DNA of 11,309 nucleotides from Lentisphaeria bacterium UBA1829 (GCA_002338895.1 DDJH01000230.1:3619-14927); one strand, 5' to 3'. Positions 1 to 6,444 are shown, numbered from the stretch's first letter. Numbers and translations are program-made. The notes: generated by a model from the letters alone, not told the origin.

Positions 1-50
1 TAACGGCTTCCCATTCCGGCAGCGAGAAGAACCAGAGTTTTGTCTTTCAT
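1..50 (-). CDS. Nucleotidyltransferase (NTP-transferase family), N-terminal 16 codons only
   Basis: Reading leftwards from the ATG at 50-48, the first 16 codons give MKDKTLVLLAAGMGSR, and the gene leaves the window. A short hydrophobic strand followed by L-A-A-G-x-G-S-R is the N-terminal signature loop of sugar-phosphate and NDP-sugar nucleotidyltransferases, which binds the NTP phosphates (family knowledge). The start is supported by an AAGGAG ribosome-binding site on the minus strand (complement of 62-67), 11 bases upstream. The LacI-type gene ends 38 bases upstream on the same strand, so the two are probably co-transcribed. That would fit a sugar-activation or phosphosugar role, but the fragment is too short to fix the substrate. 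A MobA- or IspD-like member is also possible. Confidence 0.72.
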   Translation of the reverse strand, partial: MKDKTLVLLAAGMGSR

Positions 51-88
51 CGGAAGTGAATCTCCTTAATAAATTATGATTCTGTTGA

Positions 89-1069
89 TTATGTTGATTG
101 TCGCAATACCAGATCACAGGGGACGATCTCCGGGGGCAGATGGGTCTTTCCCCGGAGCTGACGCTCCAGAAGTTCCGCCGCGACCTTTCCGATGGTCCCG
201 AGATGCAGGGAAACGGAAGAGAGAGCCGGCGTGAAAAAGCGTGACGCGGCGATGTCGTCGAATCCGATCACCGCCAGATCATCCGGAACGCGGACGGCGT
301 TTTTTTCCGCCTCCTTGAGCAGTCCCATCGCCATCACATCGGTTGCGCAGAGGACGCAGTCGGTCTCCGGATGGCGGTTCCGGATGTAGTTCAGGGCGTT
401 GACGCCGAACCGGAAGCCCGCTCCGCCGGGTATGACGGGGATTCGTTCCGATCCGCCGAACCCACGCTGAAAGCCGAGACGTTTGGCACTGTCGAGGTGG
501 CCGGAGAGATAGACGGGGTGACGGCGGCCTGTCTCGCGGAAATATTTCCCCGCGAGAAATGCGCCGTATTCATTGTCGTGCAGGACCGTGTTCCAGGGGA
601 AACCGGGAATCGTTCCGATCAGGACATAGGGAACCGAACAGCTTTCCGCCGTCTCCGCGAGCTTCCCCGCTCCGGGAGTCCCCGCAACGACGAGGATCCC
701 GGCGATGCTTCCGTTCAGCATCCGCGCCTTTGCCGAATCGATCACATGATCGTCGTTTTCATCGAACGGCGTCACCGTGAACACATGGTCGGTTCCGAGA
801 TGACGTTTGATGTTGACGGTGATCTCCGCCGTGAAGTAGTCGGGTTCGCCGGAATAGAGTTCCGGGTAGAAGAAGACCAGTTCCGGAAGATCGTTGTCCG
901 ACCGGATCCGGCGGACTCCGGAGGAGTAGCCGTATTTCTGGGCGATTTCAAAAATCCGTTTGCGCGTCTCCGGACTGATCCGGCCGTTCCCGGTAAACGC
1001 CCGTGACACCGTCGCAATCGACACTCCCGCCTTTTCCGCAAATTCCTGAATCGTGATCCGGTTTCTCAT
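89..1069 (-). CDS. LacI-family transcriptional regulator
   Basis: This 326-residue protein has the usual LacI/GalR length and layout. Residues 5-50 are the helix-turn-helix and hinge region: TIQEFAEKAGVSIATVSRAF, then ISPETRKRIFEIAQKYGY. Residues about 62-326 form the periplasmic-binding-protein-like sensor domain, ending in the typical block with VPDDLAVIGFDDIAASRF (about 260-280) and a closing LLERQLRG. Such proteins are cytosolic repressors that release DNA on binding a sugar or sugar phosphate; the ligand here is unknown. The start at 1069 is supported by AAGGAT on the minus strand (complement of 1075-1080). A perfect 15-bp inverted repeat lies 22 bases upstream and suggests autoregulation. 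The gene precedes a nucleotidyltransferase on the same strand and is divergent from the U32/QueG-like unit. It may control either or both. Confidence 0.93.
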   Translation of the reverse strand: MRNRITIQEFAEKAGVSIATVSRAFTGNGRISPETRKRIFEIAQKYGYSSGVRRIRSDNDLPELVFFYPELYSGEPDYFTAEITVNIKRHLGTDHVFTVTPFDENDDHVIDSAKARMLNGSIAGILVVAGTPGAGKLAETAESCSVPYVLIGTIPGFPWNTVLHDNEYGAFLAGKYFRETGRRHPVYLSGHLDSAKRLGFQRGFGGSERIPVIPGGAGFRFGVNALNYIRNRHPETDCVLCATDVMAMGLLKEAEKNAVRVPDDLAVIGFDDIAASRFFTPALSSVSLHLGTIGKVAAELLERQLRGKTHLPPEIVPCDLVLRQST

Positions 1070-1090
1070 TCTTCATCCTTCATTTTCGCT

Positions 1091-1105
1091 GGAATGTACC
1101 ATTCC
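1091..1105. promoter_or_regulatory. Perfect inverted repeat, candidate LacI-type operator
   Basis: GGAATG-TAC-CATTCC has two perfect 6-base arms around a 3-base centre. It lies 22 bases upstream of the LacI-type start and downstream of that gene's likely promoter, where a bound repressor would block transcription. LacI operators more often have an even palindrome with a central CG, so the odd length is atypical. Binding by this regulator is inference. Confidence 0.5.
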
Positions 1106-1120
1106 GAATCAAAAATTACA

Positions 1121-1149
1121 AGAATATGCGAGAAAATAAGATGCGTAAA
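1121..1149 (-). promoter_or_regulatory. Probable promoter of the LacI-type gene
   Basis: On the minus strand TTTACG (complement of 1144-1149) is followed after 17 bases by TATTCT (complement of 1121-1126). Each box matches the sigma70 consensus at four of six positions. The spacing is ideal and the 15-bp palindrome sits just downstream of the expected start point. The match is moderate. Confidence 0.4.
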
Positions 1150-1159
1150 TTTTTACACA
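1142..1159. repeat. AT-rich imperfect palindrome in the divergent control region
   Basis: TGCGTAAATTTTTACACA pairs at seven of nine symmetric positions, with core GTAAA/TTTAC. It overlaps the -35 box proposed for the LacI-type gene. It could be a second regulator site or chance in an AT-rich stretch. Confidence 0.3.
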
Positions 1160-1219
1160 GCCCCTTCTCTGATCCACCTTTCCCCTTCGCCCGCTCCGAA
1201 TCTGTCAATGCTCTTTTCT

Positions 1220-1241
1220 AAAAAAAATCCATGTTTTTTTT
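1220..1241. promoter_or_regulatory. A-tract and T-tract upstream of the rightward promoter
   Basis: Eight A (1220-1227) and eight T (1234-1241) are separated by TCCATG, and the pair ends 10 bases before the -35 box at 1252. Such tracts can act as a curved or UP-like element that strengthens a promoter. The two tracts could also pair as a weak hairpin, but there is no GC stem, so a terminator is unlikely. Confidence 0.3.
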
Positions 1242-1251
1242 CTTCTCCGGA

Positions 1252-1280
1252 TTGACTTTCCCGAAAGAGTGATGTATAAT
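1252..1280 (+). promoter_or_regulatory. Strong sigma70-like promoter of the U32/QueG-like unit
   Basis: TTGACT (1252-1257) is followed after exactly 17 bases by the perfect -10 box TATAAT (1275-1280). It points into the U32-like gene and predicts a leader of only about 35 bases, too short for a cobalamin riboswitch. It is among the best consensus promoters in the window. Confidence 0.8.
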
Positions 1281-1296
1281 TAACTCACCAGTGATG
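1268..1296. repeat. AGTGATG direct repeat around the -10 box, with a TCAC/GTGA palindrome
   Basis: AGTGATG occurs at 1268-1274 and again at 1290-1296. The 22-base offset is about two helical turns, and the copies flank the TATAAT box. The second copy overlaps the small palindrome TCAC-CA-GTGA (1285-1294). The placement over the promoter suits a regulator site, but the motifs are short and may be chance. Confidence 0.3.
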
Positions 1297-1321
1297 AAAA
1301 TAAAAAATCAGAGATGATGTC

Positions 1322-2359
1322 ATGAAATTCATGGTGGGCTACCAGCTGAACGCGCGGACGGATCTGCTTGCGGCGGTCATCCGCGCGAAGGAACGGATTC
1401 ATGAAGTTTACTTTCCGTGGGGGGATATTCCAACCGGCCGCGGTGTTCCTCTGGAACAGGGGGAACTGCTTCCGCTGGAGGCGCAGAATCTGCTTGTGGA
1501 AGATCTGAAACGACTTACGGAGGAAAAGATCGGACTCAACCTGCTTCTGAACGGGAACTGCTACGGGAAAGAGAGCCTGTCGCGGATATTCTTTGAGAAG
1601 ATCGGCAATTCGACGGACTGGCTTTCGAAGCGCTTTCTTCTCCGGTCGGTGACGACCTCCTCGCCGGTGATCGCGAAATTTCTGAAGAGGAACTTTCCGG
1701 ATCTGGAGATCCGGGCCTCGGTGAACATGGAAATCGGCACGACGCAGGCGATGGACTACCTTGCGGAGTGGTTCGACGGCTACTATATGAACCGGGACTT
1801 CAACCGCAGCCGTCGGCGCATTGCGGAATTGAAGCAGTGGTGCGATGCGAACGGGAAGAAACTGTATCTTCTGGCGAACAGCGGCTGCCTGAATTTCTGT
1901 TCGGCGCACCAGTTTCACGACAATCTTGTTTCGCACGAGCAGGAGATCCGGGCGATGGACAACGCCTACAACTTCCGGGGCATCTGTCACGACTACCTCG
2001 CCCGGAAGGAGAAGCAGATCCACTATCTCCGGGATACGAACTTCATCCGTCCGGAAGACCTCCCCCTCTACGAACCCTTTTTCGACGTTGCGAAACTGGC
2101 GACCCGCAGCAGCCGCGATCCGGTCCGGATTCTGGAAGCCTATCTGAGCGGCTCGTATCACGGCAATCTGATGGATCTGATGGAGCCCGACCATGCCGAG
2201 GCGTTCTATCCGGCGATTCTGGAAAACAGCCGGATTCCGGCGGAATTCGGAGAACACGTTCTGAATTGTCCGAAGAACTGCGGGCAGTGCACATACTGCG
2301 AGGAAATTTTCAGCAAGGCGAAAGTCATACTTGAATCAGGAGGAATTGCTTCATGCTGA
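1322..2359 (+). CDS. Peptidase U32-like Fe-S protein
   Basis: This 345-residue cytosolic protein resembles the U32 family. Despite the family name, its characterised members UbiU/UbiV, RlhA and TrhP act in oxygen-independent hydroxylation of quinone precursors or RNA, and UbiU/UbiV bind a 4Fe-4S cluster. Supporting blocks are ANSGCLNFC with a following histidine (C189, C193, H196) and a further C222. Next come FIRPEDLPLYEPFFDVAKLA (about 240-260) and the GNLMDLM segment. A cysteine-rich tail, C316-x3-C320-x2-C323-x2-C326, is well suited to a cluster. There is no signal peptide or membrane helix. The ATG at 1322 has only a weak purine-rich site (GAGATG, 1311-1316). The last bases overlap the next gene by 7, so translation is probably coupled. 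The substrate is unknown. Assignment to the U32 superfamily rests on motif memory, not a search. Confidence 0.65.
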   Translation: MKFMVGYQLNARTDLLAAVIRAKERIHEVYFPWGDIPTGRGVPLEQGELLPLEAQNLLVEDLKRLTEEKIGLNLLLNGNCYGKESLSRIFFEKIGNSTDWLSKRFLLRSVTTSSPVIAKFLKRNFPDLEIRASVNMEIGTTQAMDYLAEWFDGYYMNRDFNRSRRRIAELKQWCDANGKKLYLLANSGCLNFCSAHQFHDNLVSHEQEIRAMDNAYNFRGICHDYLARKEKQIHYLRDTNFIRPEDLPLYEPFFDVAKLATRSSRDPVRILEAYLSGSYHGNLMDLMEPDHAEAFYPAILENSRIPAEFGEHVLNCPKNCGQCTYCEEIFSKAKVILESGGIASC

Positions 2360-3420
2360 CCAGTGAAATGGTAAAGAAGGCGGCGCTGGCCGCCGGAGCC
2401 GATCTGTGCGGAATCGGCGACATGGCGCGTTTCGAAGGCGCGCCGAAGGAAATGGATCCGCGCTACATCTTTCCGGAGGCCAAAACGGTTATCGGGATGG
2501 TGTTCCGGATTCCGCGCGGCGTCCAGCGCGGCATCGAAGAGGGAACGCAGTTTTATCAGTATCCTTCGATGGCGTACGGCGGAATCAACGAGATCTATGC
2601 GCCCGCGGTGCTGTATCAGGTGGGCAAGCTCATCGAGGATCACGGATACGAGGCGGCGGTCTACCGCAACACCGGCGCGCGCGGGGTGGTGTCCGACATG
2701 GACGGCTCGCCCGGCAACTCCCTCTCACCCGAGGAGCAGATCGAGATCAATGAACAGGCCAAGACCAAGACGGCGCATCATCGTTCGGTTCAGTTCACCC
2801 GTCCGGTCCGGGAAGGCACGGTTGCGCCGGACCTCCAGTTTCACTTCCGTCTTGCCGCGGTTGCCTGCGGACTGGGGGAGATCGGCTGGAGCAAGATGTT
2901 TCTGACGGCCGAATTCGGTCCGCTCCAGCGTGTTGCGTTCATTTTCACCGATGCGCCGCTGGAACCGGATCCTCTGTACAGCGGTCCGCCGATCTGCCGG
3001 CGGTGCATGGCGTGCGTCCGGGAGTGTCCGGGCCAGTGTCTGGATCCGAAGGAGAGCATCACGGTCTACATCGGCGGCAAGAAGTGCGAGTGGGGAAAAC
3101 TCGACGAATGGAAGTGCTACGCCTTCTACACCCACGCCGGGCGCAAGTTCAATCCGTTTGTTCCGAAAGAGGTGTTCGATAAAAACGAAAACGGGGATCT
3201 GGATCTTCTGGAAGGCAAATGCAAAGCGTCGGAAGCGGAGATCATGAAGGTCTACGGCGCGCTGGAAAAATATTTTCCGACGTGGGTCGGATACAATATG
3301 GCCAAATGCGGCGGCTGCATCCGCGCCTGCGTAAGCATGCTGGAGAAGAAGGGCGGATGCATGGAACACCGCTTCAAATCCCCGCTCCGGACGGGGAAAC
3401 GCTGGATCATGGACCGTTGA
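2353..3420 (+). CDS. QueG-like (COG1600) 4Fe-4S protein, paralogue 1
   Basis: The protein has 355 residues, the longest of three tandem paralogues. COG1600 includes epoxyqueuosine reductase QueG and relatives of reductive dehalogenases, which are cobalamin and Fe-S reductases (family knowledge). The N-terminal part has GADLCGIGDM (15-24) and PEAKTVIGMVFRIPRG. CGLGEIGWSKMFLTAEFGPL, then FTDAPLEP, leads into cluster motif 1, C215-x2-C218-x2-C221-x3-C225-P. A conserved W-x-C (C255) is followed by NPF, and cluster motif 2 is C319-x2-C322-x3-C326. Compared with its sisters it carries an insertion at about residues 110-155 and a longer linker between clusters. The start at 2353 has AGGAGG (2338-2343) nine bases upstream and overlaps the U32-like gene. 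No signal or Tat peptide is seen. Whether it binds cobalamin cannot be judged by eye. It is probably not the housekeeping QueG, given the divergent context. Confidence 0.8.
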   Translation: MLTSEMVKKAALAAGADLCGIGDMARFEGAPKEMDPRYIFPEAKTVIGMVFRIPRGVQRGIEEGTQFYQYPSMAYGGINEIYAPAVLYQVGKLIEDHGYEAAVYRNTGARGVVSDMDGSPGNSLSPEEQIEINEQAKTKTAHHRSVQFTRPVREGTVAPDLQFHFRLAAVACGLGEIGWSKMFLTAEFGPLQRVAFIFTDAPLEPDPLYSGPPICRRCMACVRECPGQCLDPKESITVYIGGKKCEWGKLDEWKCYAFYTHAGRKFNPFVPKEVFDKNENGDLDLLEGKCKASEAEIMKVYGALEKYFPTWVGYNMAKCGGCIRACVSMLEKKGGCMEHRFKSPLRTGKRWIMDR

Positions 3421-3431
3421 AAGGAGCCGTT

Positions 3432-4343
3432 ATGCTGACAGCAGAACTGATCAAACGCAAGGCGCTGGAATTCGGCGCCGACCTTGTCGGAATCGGAGAC
3501 ATCGCCCATTACGAGGGAACGATTCCGCAGCGCGATCCGCGCAAAATTCTTCCCGCGGCGACCTGTGTAATCGGATTCGGATTCCGGGTTCCGCGCGCAC
3601 TGTACAAAAGCATGGAACAGGGATCGCAGTTTTTCAACTACACCCAGCTCGGCGTGAAGTACATCGACGAGGACCTCGCCGAAATCTTCCTGCTCAAGAT
3701 GGGCGGACTGATCGAAAATGAAGGGTACGACGCCTGCCTTCAGCGGAACGTCTCCAATCTCCGCATCAGGGGGGATCACACGACGAACGCGGAGCTGATC
3801 GACACCTATGAACTGGTCCACGCCGAGGCGATCGCTCCGGACAAACCGGTTCCGGACGTCATCATGGACTTTGCCCGTTCCGCGGAGATTTGCGGACTGG
3901 GCTCCGTCAGTATGCACGGCAACGTCATCACGCCGCAGTTCGGACCGTTTGTCCGTTTTGCGTTCATTGTGACCGACGCGCCGCTGGAATGCGACGCTCC
4001 GTTCCAGAAGCAGCTCTGCGACCGCTGCGGCGAGTGCGTGAAAGCATGTCCGGGCCACGCGATCGCTCCGGACGGCGAACTGAACACCTGGCAGTGCGCC
4101 GTCTACTACCGGGGGGCGCACAAGTCCAATCCGTTCATGACGGAGGAGTTCCTGAAAGGGGATCCGGAACGGGAGGCGATTCGAAACGGAACAAAGGTGT
4201 TCGACCGGGAGAGCGCACGGGCAATCTATAAAAAACTGGACTTTCTTCCGAGCCGGTCCACCGGCTACGCGCCCTGTCTCTGCGGAAAGCGGTGCGACAT
4301 GGCCTGCTATCATCATCTGAAAGCGAAAGGAATTCTCGCATGA
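3432..4343 (+). CDS. QueG-like (COG1600) 4Fe-4S protein, paralogue 2
   Basis: I chose the ATG at 3432, giving 303 residues. It has AAGGAG (3421-3426) five bases upstream, and its N-terminus, MLTAELIKRKALEFGADLVG, aligns with paralogue 1; the open frame upstream overlaps that gene and matches nothing. Further blocks are VIGFGFRVPRA, CGLGSVSMHGNVITPQFGPF and VTDAPLE. Cluster motif 1 is C196-x2-C199-x2-C202-x3-C206-P. W-x-C (C222) is followed by YYRGAHKSNPFM. The second cysteine group is C282-x-C284-x3-C288-x3-C292, so the core spacing is x3/x3 where paralogue 1 has x2/x3. It starts 11 bases after paralogue 1 and its stop overlaps the next start (ATGA). It is probably a cytosolic redox protein acting with its neighbours. 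The substrate is unknown. Confidence 0.8.
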   Translation: MLTAELIKRKALEFGADLVGIGDIAHYEGTIPQRDPRKILPAATCVIGFGFRVPRALYKSMEQGSQFFNYTQLGVKYIDEDLAEIFLLKMGGLIENEGYDACLQRNVSNLRIRGDHTTNAELIDTYELVHAEAIAPDKPVPDVIMDFARSAEICGLGSVSMHGNVITPQFGPFVRFAFIVTDAPLECDAPFQKQLCDRCGECVKACPGHAIAPDGELNTWQCAVYYRGAHKSNPFMTEEFLKGDPEREAIRNGTKVFDRESARAIYKKLDFLPSRSTGYAPCLCGKRCDMACYHHLKAKGILA

Positions 4344-5308
4344 AAACCCTGAACGAACGGATCACCGAAACGCTGAAGGCGCATGGAGCGGATCTTGTCG
4401 GATTCGGCGGAATCGAACGGTTCCGCGACACGGCGGTCCCCGCGATTTTTCCGAAGGCTCGAACCGTGATCGGAGCGGCCTTCCGGGTTCTGCGCGGTTC
4501 GCACCGCGGTGTGGAGGAGGGCTCCACCTACTATCAGTATACGACCACGGGAGTGGAAACCATTGAAGAGACCGTCATGCCTCTGGCGATGCTCCGGGCG
4601 TGCGCGGTTCTGGAAGACGCCGGATTCGACGCCCTCCCGCAGAAACGCAATCAGCTGATCATGCAGAGCTGCGACGACACCAATCCCGAGGTCAACTACT
4701 CGGAGATCTACCGTGGCAAAACCGCGGAAAACCAGCTGGACTTTGAAGAGGCCGCCGTCCTGTGCGGACTCGGCGAACGCGGATTTTCCGGAACGCTGCT
4801 GACGGACGACTTCGGTCCGTTCCAGCGTCTCTGCTTCATTCTGACCGATGCGGAGCTGGAGGAGACCCCTCTGGCGCAGCCCCACCTCTGCGACCGGTGC
4901 GGGAAATGCGCACAGGCCTGTCCCGGCCACGCCATCGACCCGTCAAGCGGGAAAGTCGACCACTGGCAGTGCGCCGCCTACTACGTGGGTGCCAACATGA
5001 CGAAGAATCCCTTCATGCCGCCGGACGCCTATCTGCATGAACCGGACCGTCTCGCGATCATCGCCGGCGAGGCGAAGCTCTCTCCGGAGCGCGCCCGGAA
5101 GATCATCGACGAAACCTTCTTCTATCCTCCGATCAAGCACGCCTATCTGAGCAGCATCTGCGGACGCGCCTGCGATGTGGCCTGCTACATCCACCTGGAG
5201 GAGAAAGGTGTTCTGAAACGCTCCTTCAAAACCCCCTTCCGCAAACGCCCCGAGTGGAAACTCTCCATTCAGATCGAGACGGAAGAGGAGAAGAACGCGC
5301 ACGCCTGA
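4340..5308 (+). CDS. QueG-like (COG1600) 4Fe-4S protein, paralogue 3
   Basis: The start is the ATG at 4340 inside the ATGA overlap with paralogue 2, with AAAGG (4326-4330) nine bases upstream, giving 322 residues. The frame is open further upstream, but those codons lie inside the previous gene. The N-terminus has AHGADLVGFGGIERF, then ARTVIGAAFRVLRGSHRGVEEG. CGLGERGFSGTLLTDDFGPF and LTDAELEE precede cluster motif 1, C184-x2-C187-x2-C190-x3-C194-P. W-x-C (C211) leads into YYVGANMTKNPFM. The second group is C274-x3-C278-x3-C282, followed by YIHLEEKG. It is closer to paralogue 2 than to paralogue 1 in this second motif. The charged tail, ending in IQIETEEEKNAHA, is not shared with paralogue 2. 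A strong intrinsic terminator begins 11 bases after the stop, so this is the last gene of the unit. Confidence 0.8.
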   Translation: MKTLNERITETLKAHGADLVGFGGIERFRDTAVPAIFPKARTVIGAAFRVLRGSHRGVEEGSTYYQYTTTGVETIEETVMPLAMLRACAVLEDAGFDALPQKRNQLIMQSCDDTNPEVNYSEIYRGKTAENQLDFEEAAVLCGLGERGFSGTLLTDDFGPFQRLCFILTDAELEETPLAQPHLCDRCGKCAQACPGHAIDPSSGKVDHWQCAAYYVGANMTKNPFMPPDAYLHEPDRLAIIAGEAKLSPERARKIIDETFFYPPIKHAYLSSICGRACDVACYIHLEEKGVLKRSFKTPFRKRPEWKLSIQIETEEEKNAHA

Positions 5309-5318
5309 TCCACCCTCC

Positions 5319-5356
5319 ATCCCGCCGGAAGACCTTTTTCCGGCGGGATTTTTTTT
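5319..5356 (+). terminator. Intrinsic terminator of the U32/QueG-like unit
   Basis: The perfect 12-bp stem ATCCCGCCGGAA/TTCCGGCGGGAT (5319-5330 and 5338-5349) closes a 7-base loop. It runs into eight T (5349-5356, the first shared with the stem). It lies between convergent genes. On the minus strand there is no T-run after the hairpin, so it should act rightwards only. Confidence 0.93.
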
Positions 5357-5385
5357 CTGCTCCGCAGCGACTCCTTTTTCGGAAT

Positions 5386-6297
5386 TCAGGGAAAGATCCC
5401 TCTTTTCCGGTACTCCTTTGGAGAAACGCCGAAGAACCTGCGGAATCCGGTTGAGAAATTCAACGCATCGGAACATCCCGAAAGCGCGGCGATCTCCTTG
5501 ATGGAGAGCTCGGGACGGAACAACAGTCCTGCGGCGCGTTTCATCCGGCATTCGACCAGTTTGCGATGCGGCGTGCAGCCGTAGGCCCTCTGAAAGAGGC
5601 GCAGGAGGTGATTGACCGAACAGCCGCAGCGCTCCGCCATCTCCGGCAGGGAGAACGGATGTTCCGGATGCTGTTCAAAATCCCGGACGAGACGGACCAG
5701 GGCGGGAGGGATCTTCCGATTTTCCTCCCGGTAGCAGAGGAATTGAAAGAGTTCCATGGTGAGCCTTCCGTTGCGTCGATGATTTTCGGTTCCGGAATAG
5801 CGGATGTTTTCGCGGAAAGCGCCGATCAGCCGATCCATCTCGAGCGGATCCATGCCGGGAATGACGCCGGGAGCTTCCAGACCGTACCGGCGCACCGCCT
5901 CCTGGAGCATCGGCCCCTCCAGCACGAGGGAGACCTTCCGACAGAAGCCCTCCGGACCGGTCATGAATTCGAATGACACCTCCGGCGGGAACACAATCAC
6001 ATCGCCGGCCTCCGCGAGATACCCGCACGTTCCGATCCGGCAGAACAGCGAACCGGATACGATTCTCTCCACGGAGCACATCGGCGGATTTTCCGAGCGC
6101 AGATGGGAGTTTTCGCACATTTCCGCCTCACAGACCCCGATGCAGTAAAACGGCTCGCGGATCGCAAAGCGGTCGATGCTGACGGGATCCATTCGCGAGA
6201 CCGTGTTGTTCTTCCGATAGCAGCACCGGTAACTCCCCGAAGATTTCCACAGGGGAAGGTCTCCCTGAAAGACGGACAGATCTTTTAGAGGTATCAT
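5386..6297 (-). CDS. AraC-family transcriptional regulator
   Basis: The protein has 303 residues. The N-terminal half (about 45-150) looks like an AraC-type cupin sensor, with ERIVSGSL and AGDVIVFPPEVSFEF. The C-terminal 100 residues carry two helix-turn-helix units: FSLPEMAERCGCSVNHLLRL (about 215-235), and from residue 265 SIKEIAALSGCSDALNFSTG, then FRRFFGVSPKEYRKRG, the classic AraC closing signature. Such proteins usually activate sugar-utilisation genes. This one is divergent from the prepilin-like and GH2-like genes and probably controls them. The start is uncertain: the ATG at 6297 has no clear ribosome-binding site, and Met36 (6192) would still leave the recognisable sensor domain intact. 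The promoter found upstream favours the longer form. The gene converges on the QueG-like unit, with the terminator between them. Confidence 0.9.
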   Translation of the reverse strand: MIPLKDLSVFQGDLPLWKSSGSYRCCYRKNNTVSRMDPVSIDRFAIREPFYCIGVCEAEMCENSHLRSENPPMCSVERIVSGSLFCRIGTCGYLAEAGDVIVFPPEVSFEFMTGPEGFCRKVSLVLEGPMLQEAVRRYGLEAPGVIPGMDPLEMDRLIGAFRENIRYSGTENHRRNGRLTMELFQFLCYREENRKIPPALVRLVRDFEQHPEHPFSLPEMAERCGCSVNHLLRLFQRAYGCTPHRKLVECRMKRAAGLLFRPELSIKEIAALSGCSDALNFSTGFRRFFGVSPKEYRKRGIFP

Positions 6298-6340
6298 GGC
6301 AGGTTGATTTTTAAAATATCTCTATCTCTTTTTCAAATGG

Positions 6341-6369
6341 AATATAGACCTTTTTCTGTTGATTTTCAA
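6341..6369 (-). promoter_or_regulatory. Probable promoter of the AraC-type gene
   Basis: On the minus strand TTGAAA (complement of 6364-6369) is followed after 17 bases by TATATT (complement of 6341-6346). It points into the AraC-type gene and predicts a leader of about 35 bases before the ATG at 6297. Confidence 0.6.
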
Positions 6370-6386
6370 ATAGATCAGAGTATCTT
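6359..6386 (+). promoter_or_regulatory. Possible promoter of the prepilin-like/GH2-like genes
   Basis: TTGATT (6359-6364) is followed after 16 bases by TATCTT (6381-6386), pointing to the prepilin-like gene. The -10 box is weak, as expected for a promoter that needs an activator. Its -35 box overlaps that of the divergent AraC promoter, so the two may compete. Confidence 0.4.
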
Positions 6387-6444
6387 TTTTCCGAAAGGAA
6401 CCACAATGCGGACTCTTTTCCGCCCATGAAGAAAGGAAGATGCG

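Noticed and set aside
1220..1241. Terminator for a leftward transcript
   Set aside because: The A8/T8 pair has no GC-rich stem, and no gene ends there on either strand.
1281..1321. Cobalamin riboswitch ahead of the QueG-like unit
   Set aside because: The predicted leader is only about 35 bases, far shorter than a B12 element, and shows no B12-box-like structure.
1314..1325. Tiny frame ATG-ATG-TCA-TGA overlapping the U32-like start
   Set aside because: It codes for three residues with no ribosome-binding site, so a regulatory leader peptide cannot be supported.
1280..2257. Minus-strand open frame (325 codons) opposite the U32-like gene
   Set aside because: Composition is low in family-like features, the frame covers the promoter region of the U32-like gene, and the plus-strand gene has matching motifs, ribosome-binding context and coupling.
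3219..3431. Upstream extension of QueG-like paralogue 2
   Set aside because: These codons lie within the end of paralogue 1, match no homologous N-terminus, and the ATG at 3432 has AAGGAG in place and aligns with paralogue 1.
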